Of a stretch of DNA of 64,000 bases, positions 46,411 to 59,273 are shown one piece after another. This DNA is from Agapetus fuscipes (Eukaryota > Arthropoda > Insecta > Trichoptera > Glossosomatidae). Every line of letters starts with the position of its first letter. Position 1 is the stretch's first letter. Below the pieces are notes generated by a model. The model was not told the DNA's origin, did no database searches, and saw only the letters and a list, made by a program, of their open reading frames with translations. The translations under genes and the position numbers were made by a program. Location of the stretch: contig OX637339.1 of assembly GCA_951799405.1 (NCBI GenBank), positions 9,424,001 through 9,488,000 on the forward strand, in the 5' to 3' direction.

Positions 46411-47380
46411 CTATGAAAGCTCCAAATGAAAGCTATGCGTGAGTTGGAATAGTATGTATCCATATGTAGTCAAGATGAAGTTTCAATAGTAAATGGATTT
46501 GATAGATTTATTGACATTTAAGGCTTGTATTTAATGCATGCCCACAAGCATACACGTGTAAGTTTGCACTTACACATGCTGCATGTGCACATACAAAATA
46601 AACCAAACCTCACATGAACATAAACCTTGTAACTCGTTTGCAAGAAGTCCCTGAAACCGGTGAAACCGGGGTGGCATTGACAAAAGTGAACCATTAAGTT
46701 TGACAACATGGGGGTCAGCGTCATACCAACTAGTTGGTAGAATTTCAGGGAGCTAGGGTTCGATTCCAACCAAAGGCTTCAGAATAGATTTTCCGTTTCA
46801 ACCAAGCGAAACACTAAAATATCTCATTTATATTTTCAAATAATACTCCTCGCTGGGTTGAAAAATTCATATACCTTTACCAAAACCGGTCACCAAAGGT
46901 CCATCCAGCCTTACAACAACTGGGTCTTGTTTGAACATTGGCGCTTTCTATAGCGACGACCAACTTCGCAGAGAGCTCTTGAAGTGTGATTCCCAAAAAT
47001 AATAATCATCCTAATATTATTATTATTCATCTTGACTACTTCCTCTGACGTATATGATAATATGCTTAGACTCCCGCATAGCACTGTTAGTTCTCACAGC
47101 ATTGTCTGTGAATAAGAGCCTTCTCGCTCTGATCTGAGGCGGCGCGGAAGAAGAATAATTAGGCAGCGTTATGCAGCTACGTCTCTAGGCACTCGTGCAT
47201 CGCAAATCCAGAATTAATTAAACAGAGATCAATTAAACATGCGCATTTCAATTAATGGGTGAATGGATTCATTAATGACTGAATCGATGCACTGAAAGTC
47301 AAATGATTTTTTTGGGACTTTTGAAAAATTGACTTCTCATTCATTTTATTTAAAATCTATCGATCTGCTTACCCTCTTCT
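46410..47380. other. Repeat fragments and a homeodomain-core-rich stretch
   Basis: Family A (46513-46740) and family B (46825-47035) are followed by unique sequence. 47205-47285 is dense in AATTAATTAA, TCAATTAA, TCAATTAATG and CATTAATG. No exon. Confidence 0.4.
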
Positions 47381-47850
47381 GATGCCGAAGAACAGCCATT
47401 CTTCTATTGTTTGGATGGTCGGCCTTCGGTAGGTCTTACCATGCACCTAGGAGGATGAAGGTAGGATGGAATAAAACATGACGGTGCCTGAACATCTGAT
47501 CATTGTTTCATATAAATTTGATCAGCTGTCGATACGGCGCCATGCTTTATTTCGTCTTATCTTCAAATATAAACGTCGAGACTTCCACCCCTGGTACACG
47601 CTGGCCGTTTAGTATCTCGCGTACAATGATCCGAGTTATCCTAGTCTCATCTATGCGGTCCACGTGGCCCCTCAAGAGCCGCCTTCTCTCCCAACTCCGT
47701 TTGAAGATGTCCTCCGTGTCCTGCATGCTTCACGATTTCCATATTCGGTCTCTGAGTGTCTTTCCAGCAATGGCACGGTGCGTTTTAATCTCAGATGTTC
47801 TGAGTTGGCTCTTGGTTCCAGAAGTGTTTGCTCTCCATTTTGGTTTTCAT
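47380..47850 (-). mobile_element. Degenerate RTE-like LINE fragment
   Basis: The minus strand reads LLRGHVDRIDETRITRIIV and REILNGQRVPG, matching the 'W.GHV.R.D..R' tail of RTE elements, with frameshifts upstream. Confidence 0.55.
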
Positions 47851-47959
47851 GATAGATTTTAAAATGATTTAAATACAGAAGTGCACTTTGCCACTTAGAC
47901 CGCGATCGCAGGTTTAAAAATGAGGAACCATCTGCGGTTCGGTGAGAGATAAAAATGGT

Positions 47960-48430
47960 TGGCATCGTTGGTAGTTGGTACCACGGAGGTACAACAAATA
48001 GCTCTATGACATCTACGAAGAACCAGATGTGATCAGTCCCATCAAAGGTCTTATCGTTAGGATGGACGATGCATACCCCGTCAAGCACTTTCAGCACCAC
48101 AAGGCCGAAGATCAGGAAGGAGATCAAAAATGCGATGAATGGCGATGCTAACGAGATACAACCAAGGTAGACGTAGATGGAGAGCAAAGGCGAGAGTGGA
48201 GGGGAATCCTGAATTTCGCCAAGACCTACCCAGAAGCGCTATTCTGCTTAATTCCTTACACTTTGGATATCAATCCAAGTCGGAGCTCGCTAGCGCTTGC
48301 GAAAGAATTCCACAGCTGATACAAAATCACGATACACTTAATTTTTGCTCACGAATCGCTATGCCGACGCCTTAGGGTCGTAAGGAATTTAGCAGAATAG
48401 CGCTTCAGGGCTGTCAAGCTCATGATGATG
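47960..48430 (+). mobile_element. RTE-like LINE tail split by the CAG-type MITE
   Basis: The plus strand reads LYDIYEEPDVISPIKGLIV, VRMDDAYPVKHF and REWRGILNFAKTYP, then the MITE at 48234-48405, then GGCTGTCAAGC. A membrane-protein-like frame on the opposite strand is a shadow. Confidence 0.65.
48234..48405. mobile_element. MITE with AAGCGCTATTCTGCT ends and CAG target duplication, copy 2
   Basis: 172 bp, bounded by CAG at 48231-48233 and 48406-48408. The uninterrupted target is visible in a related LINE fragment near 46080-46100 (minus strand), where CCCAG runs straight into GGCTGTC. That confirms a 3-bp duplication on insertion. Confidence 0.8.
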
Positions 48431-48912
48431 TCTCTTATTGAGACAGCCTACATTCTAATTATTTTGTCCATGGTTTCTAACTTTACGTCTTCACGTGATG
48501 TGTAAATCAGTTGGAGAGTTAATTGTTTTCTCACGCGCAGTCAATGTTCAGTAATTAGTTAGTGAAGTGGCGACTTGTAGCTCACACTGAAACACTCGGT
48601 CTGCAGTTTTAGACATGTTAATGAGAGCAATCCAATACGGCGCCCGAAGAGACAACCGTCTGCATTTAACATGTAGGTGCAAGGTGTATCTATCATCTAA
48701 GTTGCACAGATTTTATGTCACATTGCGTAAAGCTGAGTAAATCATTGGAAGGTATTTAAAAAAAAAGTTGTACTGGGGAACTATTGCATCAGCACGCTTG
48801 CCCAGGGTACACGTTTTCCACCGAGAGATTGAGTTACTCCATTGTTCTTCAGTTCTATAAACGGTGTACGTGCGCCAACAACGAGAGGTATTTACGCAAT
48901 GTTTTATACTAA

Positions 48913-49151
48913 GGGCCTGTTGCACCAAACTCCAATAAGACAAAAATCAAAATTACGTGTGATTTCTCCCAACAAATCAAAAATTTGGTTGCATATACGT
49001 AAATCAGCTGATGCACATCATCTTTCCTGTTCAAATTCCATCATATTATTACCCACTTCCGAGAAATATGTAACCGAGGTCCTTACTAGAATCAAGCAAT
49101 CAAACTTGATGTGTCAATCAAATATCGATTGGAAGTGGGTGCAACAGGCCC
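48913..49151. mobile_element. MITE with GGGCCTGTTGCACCA terminal inverted repeats, 239 bp
   Basis: Left end GGGCCTGTTGCACCAA and right end mirror TGGGTGCAACAGGCCC, with a second mirrored block TCCAAT/ATTGGA just inside. The interior is unrelated A+T-rich sequence. Target duplication not clear (AA on both sides). An apparent plus-strand frame crossing it (48842-49288) is explained by chance. Confidence 0.7.
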
Positions 49152-50039
49152 AAGGGTACATTTCTACTCCTCGCTCTACGATTCCAGCATTTGCCGTGGA
49201 AATGGATCTTACTTTCAATACCGAAGCGATCGGTTTTTCGTACAGAAACAATGAAGAGTATGTAAACAATAGAGTCGCTTGTAAATAATGCAAGAGTATT
49301 GTGAAGTCTATATGAGTATAACATTATATTGACAAAAGTTTATTGGTTTGAAAGATTCCGTTGCGTTTTGGAAAATAAACAATGCAAGGTTTTTTCCAAG
49401 TTCAAAGCGGCCGTCTCGAGAGGCAGGAGGGGAAGATGTGAAACAAGGGGGAGAGGGAAACAGTGAATAGTGAAGGGCAGAGCAGCCAGTCACTAATAAA
49501 TTTGTTGATACTTCGAAAGTAACTGTTACAAATGAATAAAAAAGCCATGATGTAGAGTAGGGGAAAGAGCAGATGGATTGACGACAATTTTTCTTTACTT
49601 GGACCGGTTACAGTGTATTGGTTAACGCTACTGACGTAATCGGAAGGTCGTGGGTTCGTTTTCCGTATCAATTCTCTTTTTAAATATGCTCTTCGAAGTA
49701 TTGAATTGTTTTATGTGCATTTACTAAAGACTGGCCACGAAAGCTCCATTCAGCTTAAAAGCAAATGTTTCTTACTTGAGTAATTTATGCTTTCTATACC
49801 GACAAACATGTTTACAAGAAGGGTCTTCAACGAGATATTACATGCATTCCCATAAGCAAACACGTATAAGTTCGCGCTGACACATGTCGATGTGGACCTA
49901 TAACATAAAAGACAACAATCTCAAATTAACATCTCTTGCCGACCTTCCCTGAAACAGAGTTTACATTGCCAAAGAATGCCATTTTTACAGTGTGGGTGGT
50001 CAGCTTCGTACCAATCTACAAGTCAAAGAATTATGTCAT

Positions 50040-50700
50040 GTGTGATTTACACAACAGAAAAACACGCTATTCTTCGTTAAACGTAATACAGCGTAAGTTA
50101 CCACTGAAGTGCCCAACGGTCTAGATTCTAGAATTATCTTTTCGTGGTGAGACGATAACGAAAGACACAGCATCAACCTCCTTCAACTGTCACATATTAT
50201 GTACAGTATAAGTTTATATTCGATATTTTTTTCTCTGGCCATCTCTAGTGCTGGGCTCGGCAGGGCAATATTTGACAACAGGACCATAAACGCAAAGTAA
50301 AAGGTTCCAAATAACACGAAACCTATATAATATCACTTAGGCAGATCTGTCGTAAAGTGCTCCCCTTGCATTCTACTTTGTTACACAATATGTCGGCGGA
50401 GCAGTGTTTATTAGAAGGCAATAAAACATATTATTCTAGGGCACGTCATATTTCCAGGGAAGAGATATCAAGTTTATGACAGCCAGAGCAATATGGCGGC
50501 TTTGTATTGCTGTATTTTTTATTGCGTTCAGGTGGGGTGTGTTACTTACTTGGAAATATATAAATGGAGTAATAATGACTGTGTTATAAAATGAGAAATA
50601 CGTGGAATCAAAGATAATGTAATTTTTGAGTTCTTTCCGTTGATCATTTCGTTGATATTTCTTTTTATAATGATCGTTTGTTTTTCCCGTTTATTTTTGT
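50040..50700. other. Unique non-coding stretch
   Basis: No repeat or coding match. Moderately G+C-rich between 50230 and 50540 compared with its surroundings, so it might hold regulatory DNA. Confidence 0.3.
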
Positions 50701-51039
50701 TACTTGACATCTGGGATGGTAGACGGCTGACCATTCATGCTGTAAAAAATAGTTCACTTTTGTCAATGTCACCCCTGCTTGAGAAGAAATCGGCAAAAGT
50801 TGAGAGGTTATGTTAATTTAAGATTTGTGTTTCTATTTTTTTTTGTGCAAGTGCAGCATGTGCAATAGCATACGTGCACGTGTGGTTCATACATGTTTGC
50901 AACTTAGATTATAAATCGAAACACAGAAAATCATCATTTTCGCGATGACACAACAGCTGATCACTGTACCAAACTAAATGTATCAGCTGTTTACACGCCG
51001 CCATCTTTTATTTATTTCTGTATTCAAATACCTAATGTA

Positions 51040-51456
51040 GAACGGCAGTGACAAAACAACACATGACGCAACGTCACATGACAAAACATCACAATTATAA
51101 AACCTCACATGACATTACATCACAATGATAGTACATCACATGACAAAACATCACAATGATACAACCTCACAATATGAAATCACAGCACAATGACAGTAAA
51201 TCCCATGACTAAACAACACAATAATAAAACAACACATAAAATACACCACTATGACCAAACAACACAAGGACAAAACATCATATGACAAAACATCACACGA
51301 CAAAACATTACATACCTAAAACAGAACATACCATAAACGGCACATGACGTGATGTAATGTTTTGTCATTGTGTTGTTTTAATATTGTGATGTAATGTCAT
51401 GTGAGGTTTTTATAATGTGATGTTCTGTCATGTGTTGTTTTATCACTGTGCCGTTC
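51040..51456. mobile_element. Foldback element made of short CATCACATGACAAAA-type repeats
   Basis: TA|GAACGGCA... mirrored by ...TGCCGTTC|TA, giving a TA duplication. Both arms continue inward as inverted repeats for about 110 bases (ACAAAACAACACATGAC and mirror). The whole interior is a degenerate tandem array of 15-24-bp words such as ACATGACAAAACATCAC. 417 bp, no ORF. Confidence 0.7.
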
Positions 51457-52496
51457 TAATCTGTCACCTTCAAATACATACGGGAAGATCTGTCGACGCC
51501 CGTTCTAGATTATTATACAAGTAGTTAGCCAGATTCCCAGTTTAGAATTTGGATTATTATTGTACATGTAAATTGGCTGACGTTCCAGTGACCGATTGCC
51601 CGTAGCTTTATTTACACGCTAGCTGCGTGTGTGTGTGTGTGTGCACGGTGTAAGCCATGTGTTGCGTGGCTTCCTTTCATCTCTCTCTTGTGTTTATTAT
51701 TGTACGGAACGGGCGGCGCTTTGTCGCCCTGCCGGCTTCGACCGTACCGCTTCGTTGGACTCACTTGCTTCAAAGTGAAATAAAACGAAACATCAAAGAC
51801 GATCTGCATCCTAATTTCTCTCGTCTTTCAGCAGATCTATTTCTGGACTAATTTGTGGATTAAAAAAAAAGCTAAAAAATCACACTGTATCATAGTTATA
51901 GGTTTATACATATTTTATGTAAGCTCAGTAAATCAAGAAGTGGATTGTGGATTTTAAATAAGGCACTGAATACCAAAATATTTAGATGCAAACGAAGTAT
52001 GTACTTTGGTTCTATAACTTATAGTTTGAACGTCTTTAAAACTGGTTTATACGCTATTAGGAATTGGATTTCGGAAATTATTATAAAGTTGTTATGGCCG
52101 AGCTAACAAGTCGCTAATAAGTATTTTGAATAGAACCAATGCCACCCCGGTTCAGGGAACGGCGGCAGGAGTTGCAGGGTTTATGTTCATGTGAGTTTTG
52201 TTTATTTGTATGCACACACGCAGAATGTGTAGGCGCGAACCTACATGTGCCTGTCTGTAAGCATGCATTTCATATGAGCTATAAATGTTAACATATCTTT
52301 GCAGCTTAGATTGTAGATAGATAACACTAGTTCGATTCCCGTCTGCCCCCTGACTATATATTTTCCCCAGGTTTAATAAATGTCATTGGGTATTAATTAA
52401 TCTGACATAAAGATGGCAATACCTGTTTCTGTCTAGGTAAAATAGTTTGGTGAATTGCGCTCCCCTTCACAAATCTGATAAATGTGTCTTACTTGG

Positions 52497-52755
52497 AAAG
52501 AATGGACGATGAACGCTTGACAAATATCATCTACAGGGAAATGTAGGAGGCAATGAAGAAGGAGAAGACCCAAAAAGGAATGGCTTGATCAAATAAGTAA
52601 GTGAAATTGTGAAGGTATGTGATATACAAAGTGAATCTAAGAGAAAAAAGTGATGGATATTAATGAACCAAGAGAAGTATGTCAGGATAGGAATAAGTGG
52701 AAGAGACTCTGCAGAGGTTCTGGCTACCCTTAGTGGAACGGCGATAGTGTAACAG
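52497..52755 (+). mobile_element. LINE 3' tail of the GRGRPRK family
   Basis: Frame-shifted version reading RRRRPKKEWLDQISK, then DINEPREVCQDRNKWKRLC, ending CCCTTAGTGGAACGGCGATA and a GTAACAGTTAC tail. Confidence 0.65.
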
Positions 52756-54795
52756 TTACGCTCTAAATTCAGCCACAAAGAGGATCTTTTGAACGTGGCC
52801 GCAACGACAATAATTTGTCCGTCCGTTAGCGTAGCTACGTTAGTTCTGTTATTGTCTACCACCGAGGCGTGAGGCGTTTGGGAACAGAACCCTGCACCAC
52901 ATTTATCCGGATGGATGGAGTTCACGCATGAAGACACTCACGTGTCCCGAAGAACCCGGCAGGCATCTGAACGTACCAGGCGCAGCAAATACATTTTAGA
53001 AGATTTTCTTTTTTATCTTTACCATTGAAATAAAACATTTTAAATTACTTTGAATTCTAGCAATGACTGGAATTGAACTATAAAAATTGCAACAAGGTTA
53101 GATGCATATTTCACGATAGTATTTTTCGTAGCGTTAATAATAACCATTTTCATATAGATGGTATTAGGTCTATGAAATCTATAATCCAAGTCACAAAGAT
53201 ATTTGGGGCTGTCCATATATTACGTCATTCGCATTAAAGGGGGGGGAGTCTGGTCTGCGGATGATGGCAAATGAAGTACGAGTACCAAAAGTGACGTCGT
53301 TCTTGTAAATACTAATTTCTACAAAATATACAAAATATTTTGTAACTAATATAACATTATTAATTATTAAGCTCATCCATTATTACAGAAAGAGGGGGGG
53401 GGGTCATTAGATAATAACTATAGGATGATTGTAGGGGGGGGGGGTGGTCGAAAATCGGCCAAAATCGATGACGTAATTTATGGACGGCCCCTATGGACAT
53501 TTAATGCATGCCAACAAGCCGGCACACGTAAGTTCGCGTTTACACATGCTGCATGTGTACATATAAAATAAACCAAACCTCACATAAACATATACTTTGC
53601 AACTCCTGCCGCCATTCCCTGAAACCGGAATGGAATTGACAAAAGTGAACCAAGTTTTTACAGCATGGGGGGTCAGCCTCATTTAGTCAAGAAACACAAA
53701 TTTTTCAGAAACGGAAGTAATTGAAAAACTTTAAATCGAATATAAAAAATATCAAAGCGATATAACTGCGCTATGTTATATTTAACAAAATAATTGTCGG
53801 TTTAAAAGAAAATTAAATTCACACATAATACAAAACCGCAAAAATTTCAGTTAAAATTTTGATCTATTAGTTACTATCGATGTGTTCGTACGAGATGCTC
53901 GTCCCCGTTTAGCAACTTAGATTATAGACCGTCAAAATATTGTATGGCTGCAGAGAAAGCTTCGCTAAGGAGCAACTCACTTTTCTACTTTCAAATCATT
54001 ACCAGCGAGAATCATTTTAATCAGCGGCAAGAAAGTGAATGCCAAATTGCCTAGGCGACTCCCATGCAGAAATATATTGGATGTGTGGTGCTGTGTTGTG
54101 TGTCGTGCGGCTTTTAATGATAGAGGCGTTATGAAGAAAGCTGACCCGCAGGAAGTTGAGTGTTTTGTGGAAATTAATCTTAGTAATTATTGTAAACGTA
54201 GATTCCCACGATGATGATGGTGATGATGACGCTAATAATGATGTGTCTGCTTGTAGGCATACGTTTAATATGAATACCAAATATGCATACATCGCCACCT
54301 TAAAGTTAAAACTGAAGTCTGATTCACTGAATGCAGAAATCGCGGATGATTTTTTTTTGTGGGTAACTTCTCATAGTAAGTGAACTAATTATAAGGAAGT
54401 GCTCATAAAAAACGTCTACACTACAGGATTTTCAAACCTTTTTAATGTTTTCTCTCGTAGGAAATAGGAAAAAGGTGCATTTACCTGAGAAAACCATGTT
54501 AGCTTAATCGCTTATTCGATTTTACTTATTCCGTTTTACTTTTGAAGTGGCGATATATTGCAACTTTGATGATTAGAATGAGGATGATGGAGACGTTCCT
54601 TGGCTAATAGGTTGGTATAAAGCCTAAAAATGATTTAAAACCTTCGTTCATTTTTGCGAATGATACTCCGGCTTCAGGGAAAAGCGTCAGGAGTTGGAGG
54701 AACAAGCTTGATGTTCATAATAATATGAGGTTTGGTTTATTTTGTAAGTACCTACACACACAGCATTTATAAGCGCAAACACTTACGCAAAGACT

Positions 54796-55020
54796 GACGA
54801 AGAGAGTGTACGCTGCTACTATGAATGGAAGACGTGGTAGGGGAAGACCGAGGAAAGTATGGATGGATCAAATTTCCGAAATAGCGAATGAATGGGATAT
54901 TCAGAGTCATAACAAAAGGAGAGAGTGCATGAAAAAGATTATGACTTTGAATGAAATGAAAGAAGTATGTAAGGACCGAAAGGAATGGCGGTTGATTTGC
55001 AACAATGGCGGCTAGGGCAT
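54796..55020 (+). mobile_element. LINE 3' tail of the GRGRPRK family, best-preserved copy
   Basis: Open frame reading [37 protein letters not shown] and DRKEWRLICNNGG, then stop. The recurring [11 protein letters not shown] and MKEVCKDR words mark one LINE family. Other copies: 117-235 (+), 11698-11835 (+), 21850-21945 (+), 26510-26585 (+), 52497-52755 (+), 14845-15110 (-), 18296-18500 (-), 28145-29400 (-, split), 62735-62860 (-). Only the last about 75 codons and 3' UTR are ever present, as expected for 5'-truncated LINEs. Confidence 0.75.
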
Positions 55021-57540
55021 TAATTCTAAGTGTAATATTAAGTTTAATTTTAATTTTACTTTATTTTAATTTTAATTTGTAATGTGTCTCATTATGAATT
55101 TCTGTATATCATTTATAATTTGTTGTGCTCCTTGACTGATAGGTTGGTACGAGGCTGACCACCCGTGCTGTAAAAATCGGTTCACTTTTGCCAATGCCAC
55201 CCCGGTTCAGGGAACGGCGGCAGGAGTTGCAAGGTTTATGTCCATGTGAGGTTTTCATTATTTGTATGCACACATGCAGAATGTGTAGGCGCAAACCTAC
55301 ATGTGCCTGTCTTTGGGCATGCATTTCATATGAGCCTTAAATACTTACATATCCTTGCAGCTTAGATTATAGATTATAGACTTAGGTGTGACTGTTAGTG
55401 AGTATGGATTTAACATGAATCATATAAACGTCAATAAACCTTTGCAACTTGGATTATAAATAGATCACGATGATTGTAATTATAAAGATGAAAATAATGA
55501 CAAATTCACCTGCCTTTACCAAAGACCGATGAACACAGATTATTCAGAATTACAGCAACAGTGGTCTTGCTTGAGGGATGGCGTTTTCTTCCGTGAACAA
55601 CTCATAAAATAAATCATCGATAGTCATATTATGCGTTGTTTGAGTTTGCTCGACCATAGCGTCGATTTTATTACAATTTCATATTCTACGACATCTCCGA
55701 CCGTCACCTGTGGTTCGAGAGATTGCCCCCACAGCAGTCACTTCAAGAGACGTCTCAACACAGATCTGTTCAGCGAATCTTTTGGTTGCGCCCTTGGAGC
55801 GGCAATGCCACGAAACGGCGCCATTGAAAAAGTTAACAGATTCATCATCATCATCATCATCACTCAGGTCTTTTTTCAAATGAAATATTCAAATGCATGC
55901 AGGTCTGGAATTGGAGGGACATCAGATAAGCAACAATTAGAAGGGAATTATAAAGTTTAATGGGGATAGAACCTTCTGTTTTATCTGTAAACTTTTACGC
56001 TCAAATTCAACCGTAGCGTTTTACGAAAATATATGAAAACATCAAAGGCGCCTCGATTGGGCGTTTCAGCTTCCATTATTTTTTTATTCACGCTATGCTT
56101 GAGTTAAAAACGTAATGTTTTTTACTTGTGAGACGTGTGCCCCTGCCCCCTAGTATAAAACTTTGCGTAAACTCACCTTGATATGATATGATGTATGAAA
56201 GCTAAATCAATCTCTAGGAGTGCCTTTGCATATTCCATAAATTTGCAATTTACGCAATCGAGGTGAGATTTACTTATGTTTTATACTTGGGGTACTGTAC
56301 GCCGATAGTAAAGTTGTTACTGTACTCTTACTAGCAAAGAAGTTATCGAGTTTTCTAAATTCTGGTCAAAAGGTTATACTAAGGCGCTATCACGTTTTCA
56401 TACATATTTTTTTAAAACTCGATGACTTCCTTAAATCGTAAAAGCTTTTATAAAGTGCTGCACACAAACGGGAGTGCATCGATTTAATCAATAATTTATT
56501 GATTTCTTTAATCTTAGTATATGTATTAAAACATCGTACCTACAGTTTTAAAACAGTTTTTTTTTAATTTTATTTCCGGCAGTTAATATTTGTACTTGAC
56601 TGGTTCGTAGTCTAGCGGTTACCGCTGGAATGCTGTGGGTTCGATTTTCGGTAGAGTAACAAACGAATTTCAGTAATGTTTCAGATGTGTTCTCAGCTGG
56701 GTTAAAAAAACATTTTTACCAAAGACTGGTCACTTAGGTGTCAATCCAGCCTTAAAAAAAATAGTTTTTGAGAATTGGCGCTTTCTAAAGCGACAACCAA
56801 GCTTACAGAGGGCTCTTGATAGCTTGTGTTTTACGCAAAACACCGGGCACCAAATGAATTATCCTAATGATTTAAAAAATATATATATACGCTAGCCAAA
56901 TTACACTTTGTTAGACTATACTGTCGATTTTATTACCTTTTCACTATTCTTTGATAACTCAGGTCTTTTCTTGATTTTGCTAAGAAAGCTTGCTTACTTT
57001 TTAAGCAGATCTCTCAACCTAGATAAACTGTATTCATCGTAATCTAAGAAAAAAAAAAATTAATTTAAGTATGTTAGTTGCTAAAAAATAAATACTGATA
57101 GCTAATTTACCGAGCAATTTACTGCATAATAAAACAATACAGAAGAAAAATAAAATCCACTGGTTGTCATCACCTCTGCCAAGAAAATTGCTATTTTGCA
57201 AACCTAATCAGAGTTGGTCAATCGTGTAATTTCATTACGAAATCCCAAACGGGTTATTCTTCTTACTTTGTATAATTTTGTCGTGTCTACTTTTATTTCT
57301 GTATCAAAGTTTTCTGACTTTAAAATGTGCTGTAAGATGATGATGGCATTTATAGCTTAAAAACCATTAGTGATTCATTCATCGATGTTTAGGTTTCAAT
57401 TATGTTCAATTGAGTTTGGACTCTTTTTCAGTTTAGATTGAATGTTTGATCACGGGTAGACGAAATAGAAATCGTCGAAGAGTTTCATACTTCCAGGATT
57501 AAAAGTGGCTTATGGATGTCGCGCGAACAGCAGAGGCAAA

Positions 57541-57789
57541 TCGCACGTTTAATAATAAAGAGAAATAACTCGAAAATTGGGAAAATCGAGATTTTGTAAT
57601 AAAACGCAAGAACAATGCGAGAAGAATAGGTAGAATGCGACAGCCGTTCAATTTGGACGAATATGACCGAGATAAAACATCGGCCGCCTTTTTCATCCCA
57701 TACAAGTTGTACTGGATGTCTGAACTTCAAACGTGATTTCCCAACATTCATGTTTTTTGAGTTATTGCTCTTTATTATTAAACGTGCGA
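57541..57789. repeat. Foldback element, 249 bp, with 35-bp arms
   Basis: Left arm TCGCACGTTTAATAATAAAG and mirror at the right end, continuing with two or three mismatches to about 35 bp. Followed at once by a short tandem repeat (57792-57925). No target duplication recognised. Confidence 0.55.
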
Positions 57790-57791
57790 AA

Positions 57792-57925
57792 TGACTATCA
57801 CAACAAGGCACTGCCTTTACAAGAGCAGGGCAGAGCGACCAGCAGAGACAAATGGCTAGCACAACAAGCCACTGCCTTAAAAAGAGGATGGCGATCAGCA
57901 GAGACAAATGGCATAACAAGGTACT
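57792..57925. repeat. Tandem repeat, about 60-bp unit, just over two copies
   Basis: Words ACAACAAGGCACTGCCTTTA, CAGCAGAGACAAATGG and CACAACAAGCCACTGCC recur with a period near 60 bases. An apparent minus-strand hydrophobic frame here (57485-57919) is a by-product of the repeat. Confidence 0.55.
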
Positions 57926-59106
57926 GCCTTTACGCTAAATGCATTCTTCCAAGGCAAAGCAGATTATTAGTTTCAAACATCTACCAACTAATTATTCGGC
58001 TTTTATACAATACTTGTCTTACAAATCATATATGTGTAGTTAAATTTTAAGGTTTCAACAAAGATTGATGCTTTGAATGAAACTATAGTTTCTCGGTTTC
58101 AGTTAAAAAAAAACATTTTTCGTCCCAGCTCTTAAAACGATTCATATGCAAAGTAACTGTTCAAAGATAATTTTAATGGAAATCATTCACAAATCCAAGA
58201 ACGGGGTATTTTAACATAAACTGCAGAAATTCCAAATATACTTATTATATAGGATGATAGATATTTATGGTGATGAGATTTAATTACAGAATTATTTTAA
58301 CTTAATGTAAACAGTATTGAAAAGCTTTTAAATACCTGCTGTTCGAGTAAGAAGGCACGTAGGCATATAAGACATAGACCGGTCTGTAGTCTAGTGGTTA
58401 ACACTACAGACAAAAGATCGTGAGTTCAATTCCCAGTGGAGTACAAAATAGCCCCAGGGTATTAATGATTTGGCACGCCAAAGTCTCTGATGCTCCATCT
58501 ATTTTTATTACAAGTACCTACAGTGGACATTTTGTCGCGTGGGCATTTTGTCAATGGACATCTTGTCGTAGAACAGGCAAAAAAAGGCTAGTGTCTTGCA
58601 TTCTTCTTCACGTATTTATTTAAATAAATGTTTTCTGGTCGATAGCTCAGTTGGTAGAATGTTTGTATTCCATGCCGAGATCTAGCGTTCGATCCTCACC
58701 AAGGGTGTTTGAAATGATTCCCCGTTTCGGTGTTTAATGTTTCCTTCAAGCCCAGCATAAAATACCAGCAAGCTTTACTCAGCCTTCAGAAAAAAATAAT
58801 AACCACCCCTTCCGGGAGCTGAGAAAGCTTTCGGGAACAGCGCGGCTAAAAGTAGCTCTAACATGTATTTTTTATTAGCCTGTATACGGTGCACGCCTCT
58901 GATAAATGTACACATTATTTTGTGCAGTAATTTGCTGATAAGGCCGCCTGCCGTCCTTTGAAGTGCGGTATTTAGTATTTACAATATTGTCATTTATGCC
59001 TCCTACATATCAGCTGAGTACGGCGCGGCGGTGCATGGAGGAAGAGGGGTAGGGGAGATAGCGCCGCCAACTGTCCGCGACTTGAAAGCCGGGCGACCGC
59101 CTTATC

Positions 59107-59245
59107 TATATAAGCCGACACAAACAAACCGCCGATACAGTCGCAAATGAATACCCGAGTGGATGCGTGGATATCGATGACGCTTCTTCTAGTTATCTTC
59201 TTCTTTCCTAGTTCGCTTCTTCAGTTCATCCAGGAATCAGGATAG
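59107..59245 (+). promoter_or_regulatory. TATA-box/Inr promoter candidate with a 32-codon ORF
   Basis: TATATAAG at 59107-59114 in a G+C-rich lead (59030-59100), with CAGT around 59138-59141 at the right distance (about 32 bp) for an initiator. An ATG at 59147 opens a 32-codon frame whose start, WISMTLLLVIFFFPSSLLQ, looks like a signal peptide, then TAG at 59243. The leader would be only about 8 bases. It could be the 5' end of a secreted-protein gene, a transposon promoter, or chance. Confidence 0.3.
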
Positions 59246-59273
59246 GAGTCAAGAATTCATTGAAAGGACTCAC

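Larger units (their letters stand above)
55960..58370. other. Mostly unique A+T-rich DNA without genes
   Basis: Apart from the family B SINE (56596-56880), the foldback (57541-57789) and the tandem repeat (57792-57925), nothing is recognised. A LINE-tail-like HFKRRLNTDLFSESFG is encoded just before it at 55735-55790 (+). Confidence 0.4.

Noticed and set aside
47672..48187. Minus-strand 171-codon frame with membrane-like segments
   Set aside because: The plus strand at the same place encodes an RTE tail (EEPDVISPIKG, REWRGIL), so the minus frame is a shadow crossing two LINE pieces.
48842..49288. Plus-strand 148-codon frame
   Set aside because: Runs through a MITE with inverted ends; no family resemblance.
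51040..51456. Short regularly recurring words considered as a CRISPR-like array
   Set aside because: Eukaryotic context, degenerate units of variable length, no spacers; better read as a foldback satellite.
57485..57919. Minus-strand 144-codon hydrophobic frame
   Set aside because: Covers a foldback arm and a tandem repeat; not conserved in type.
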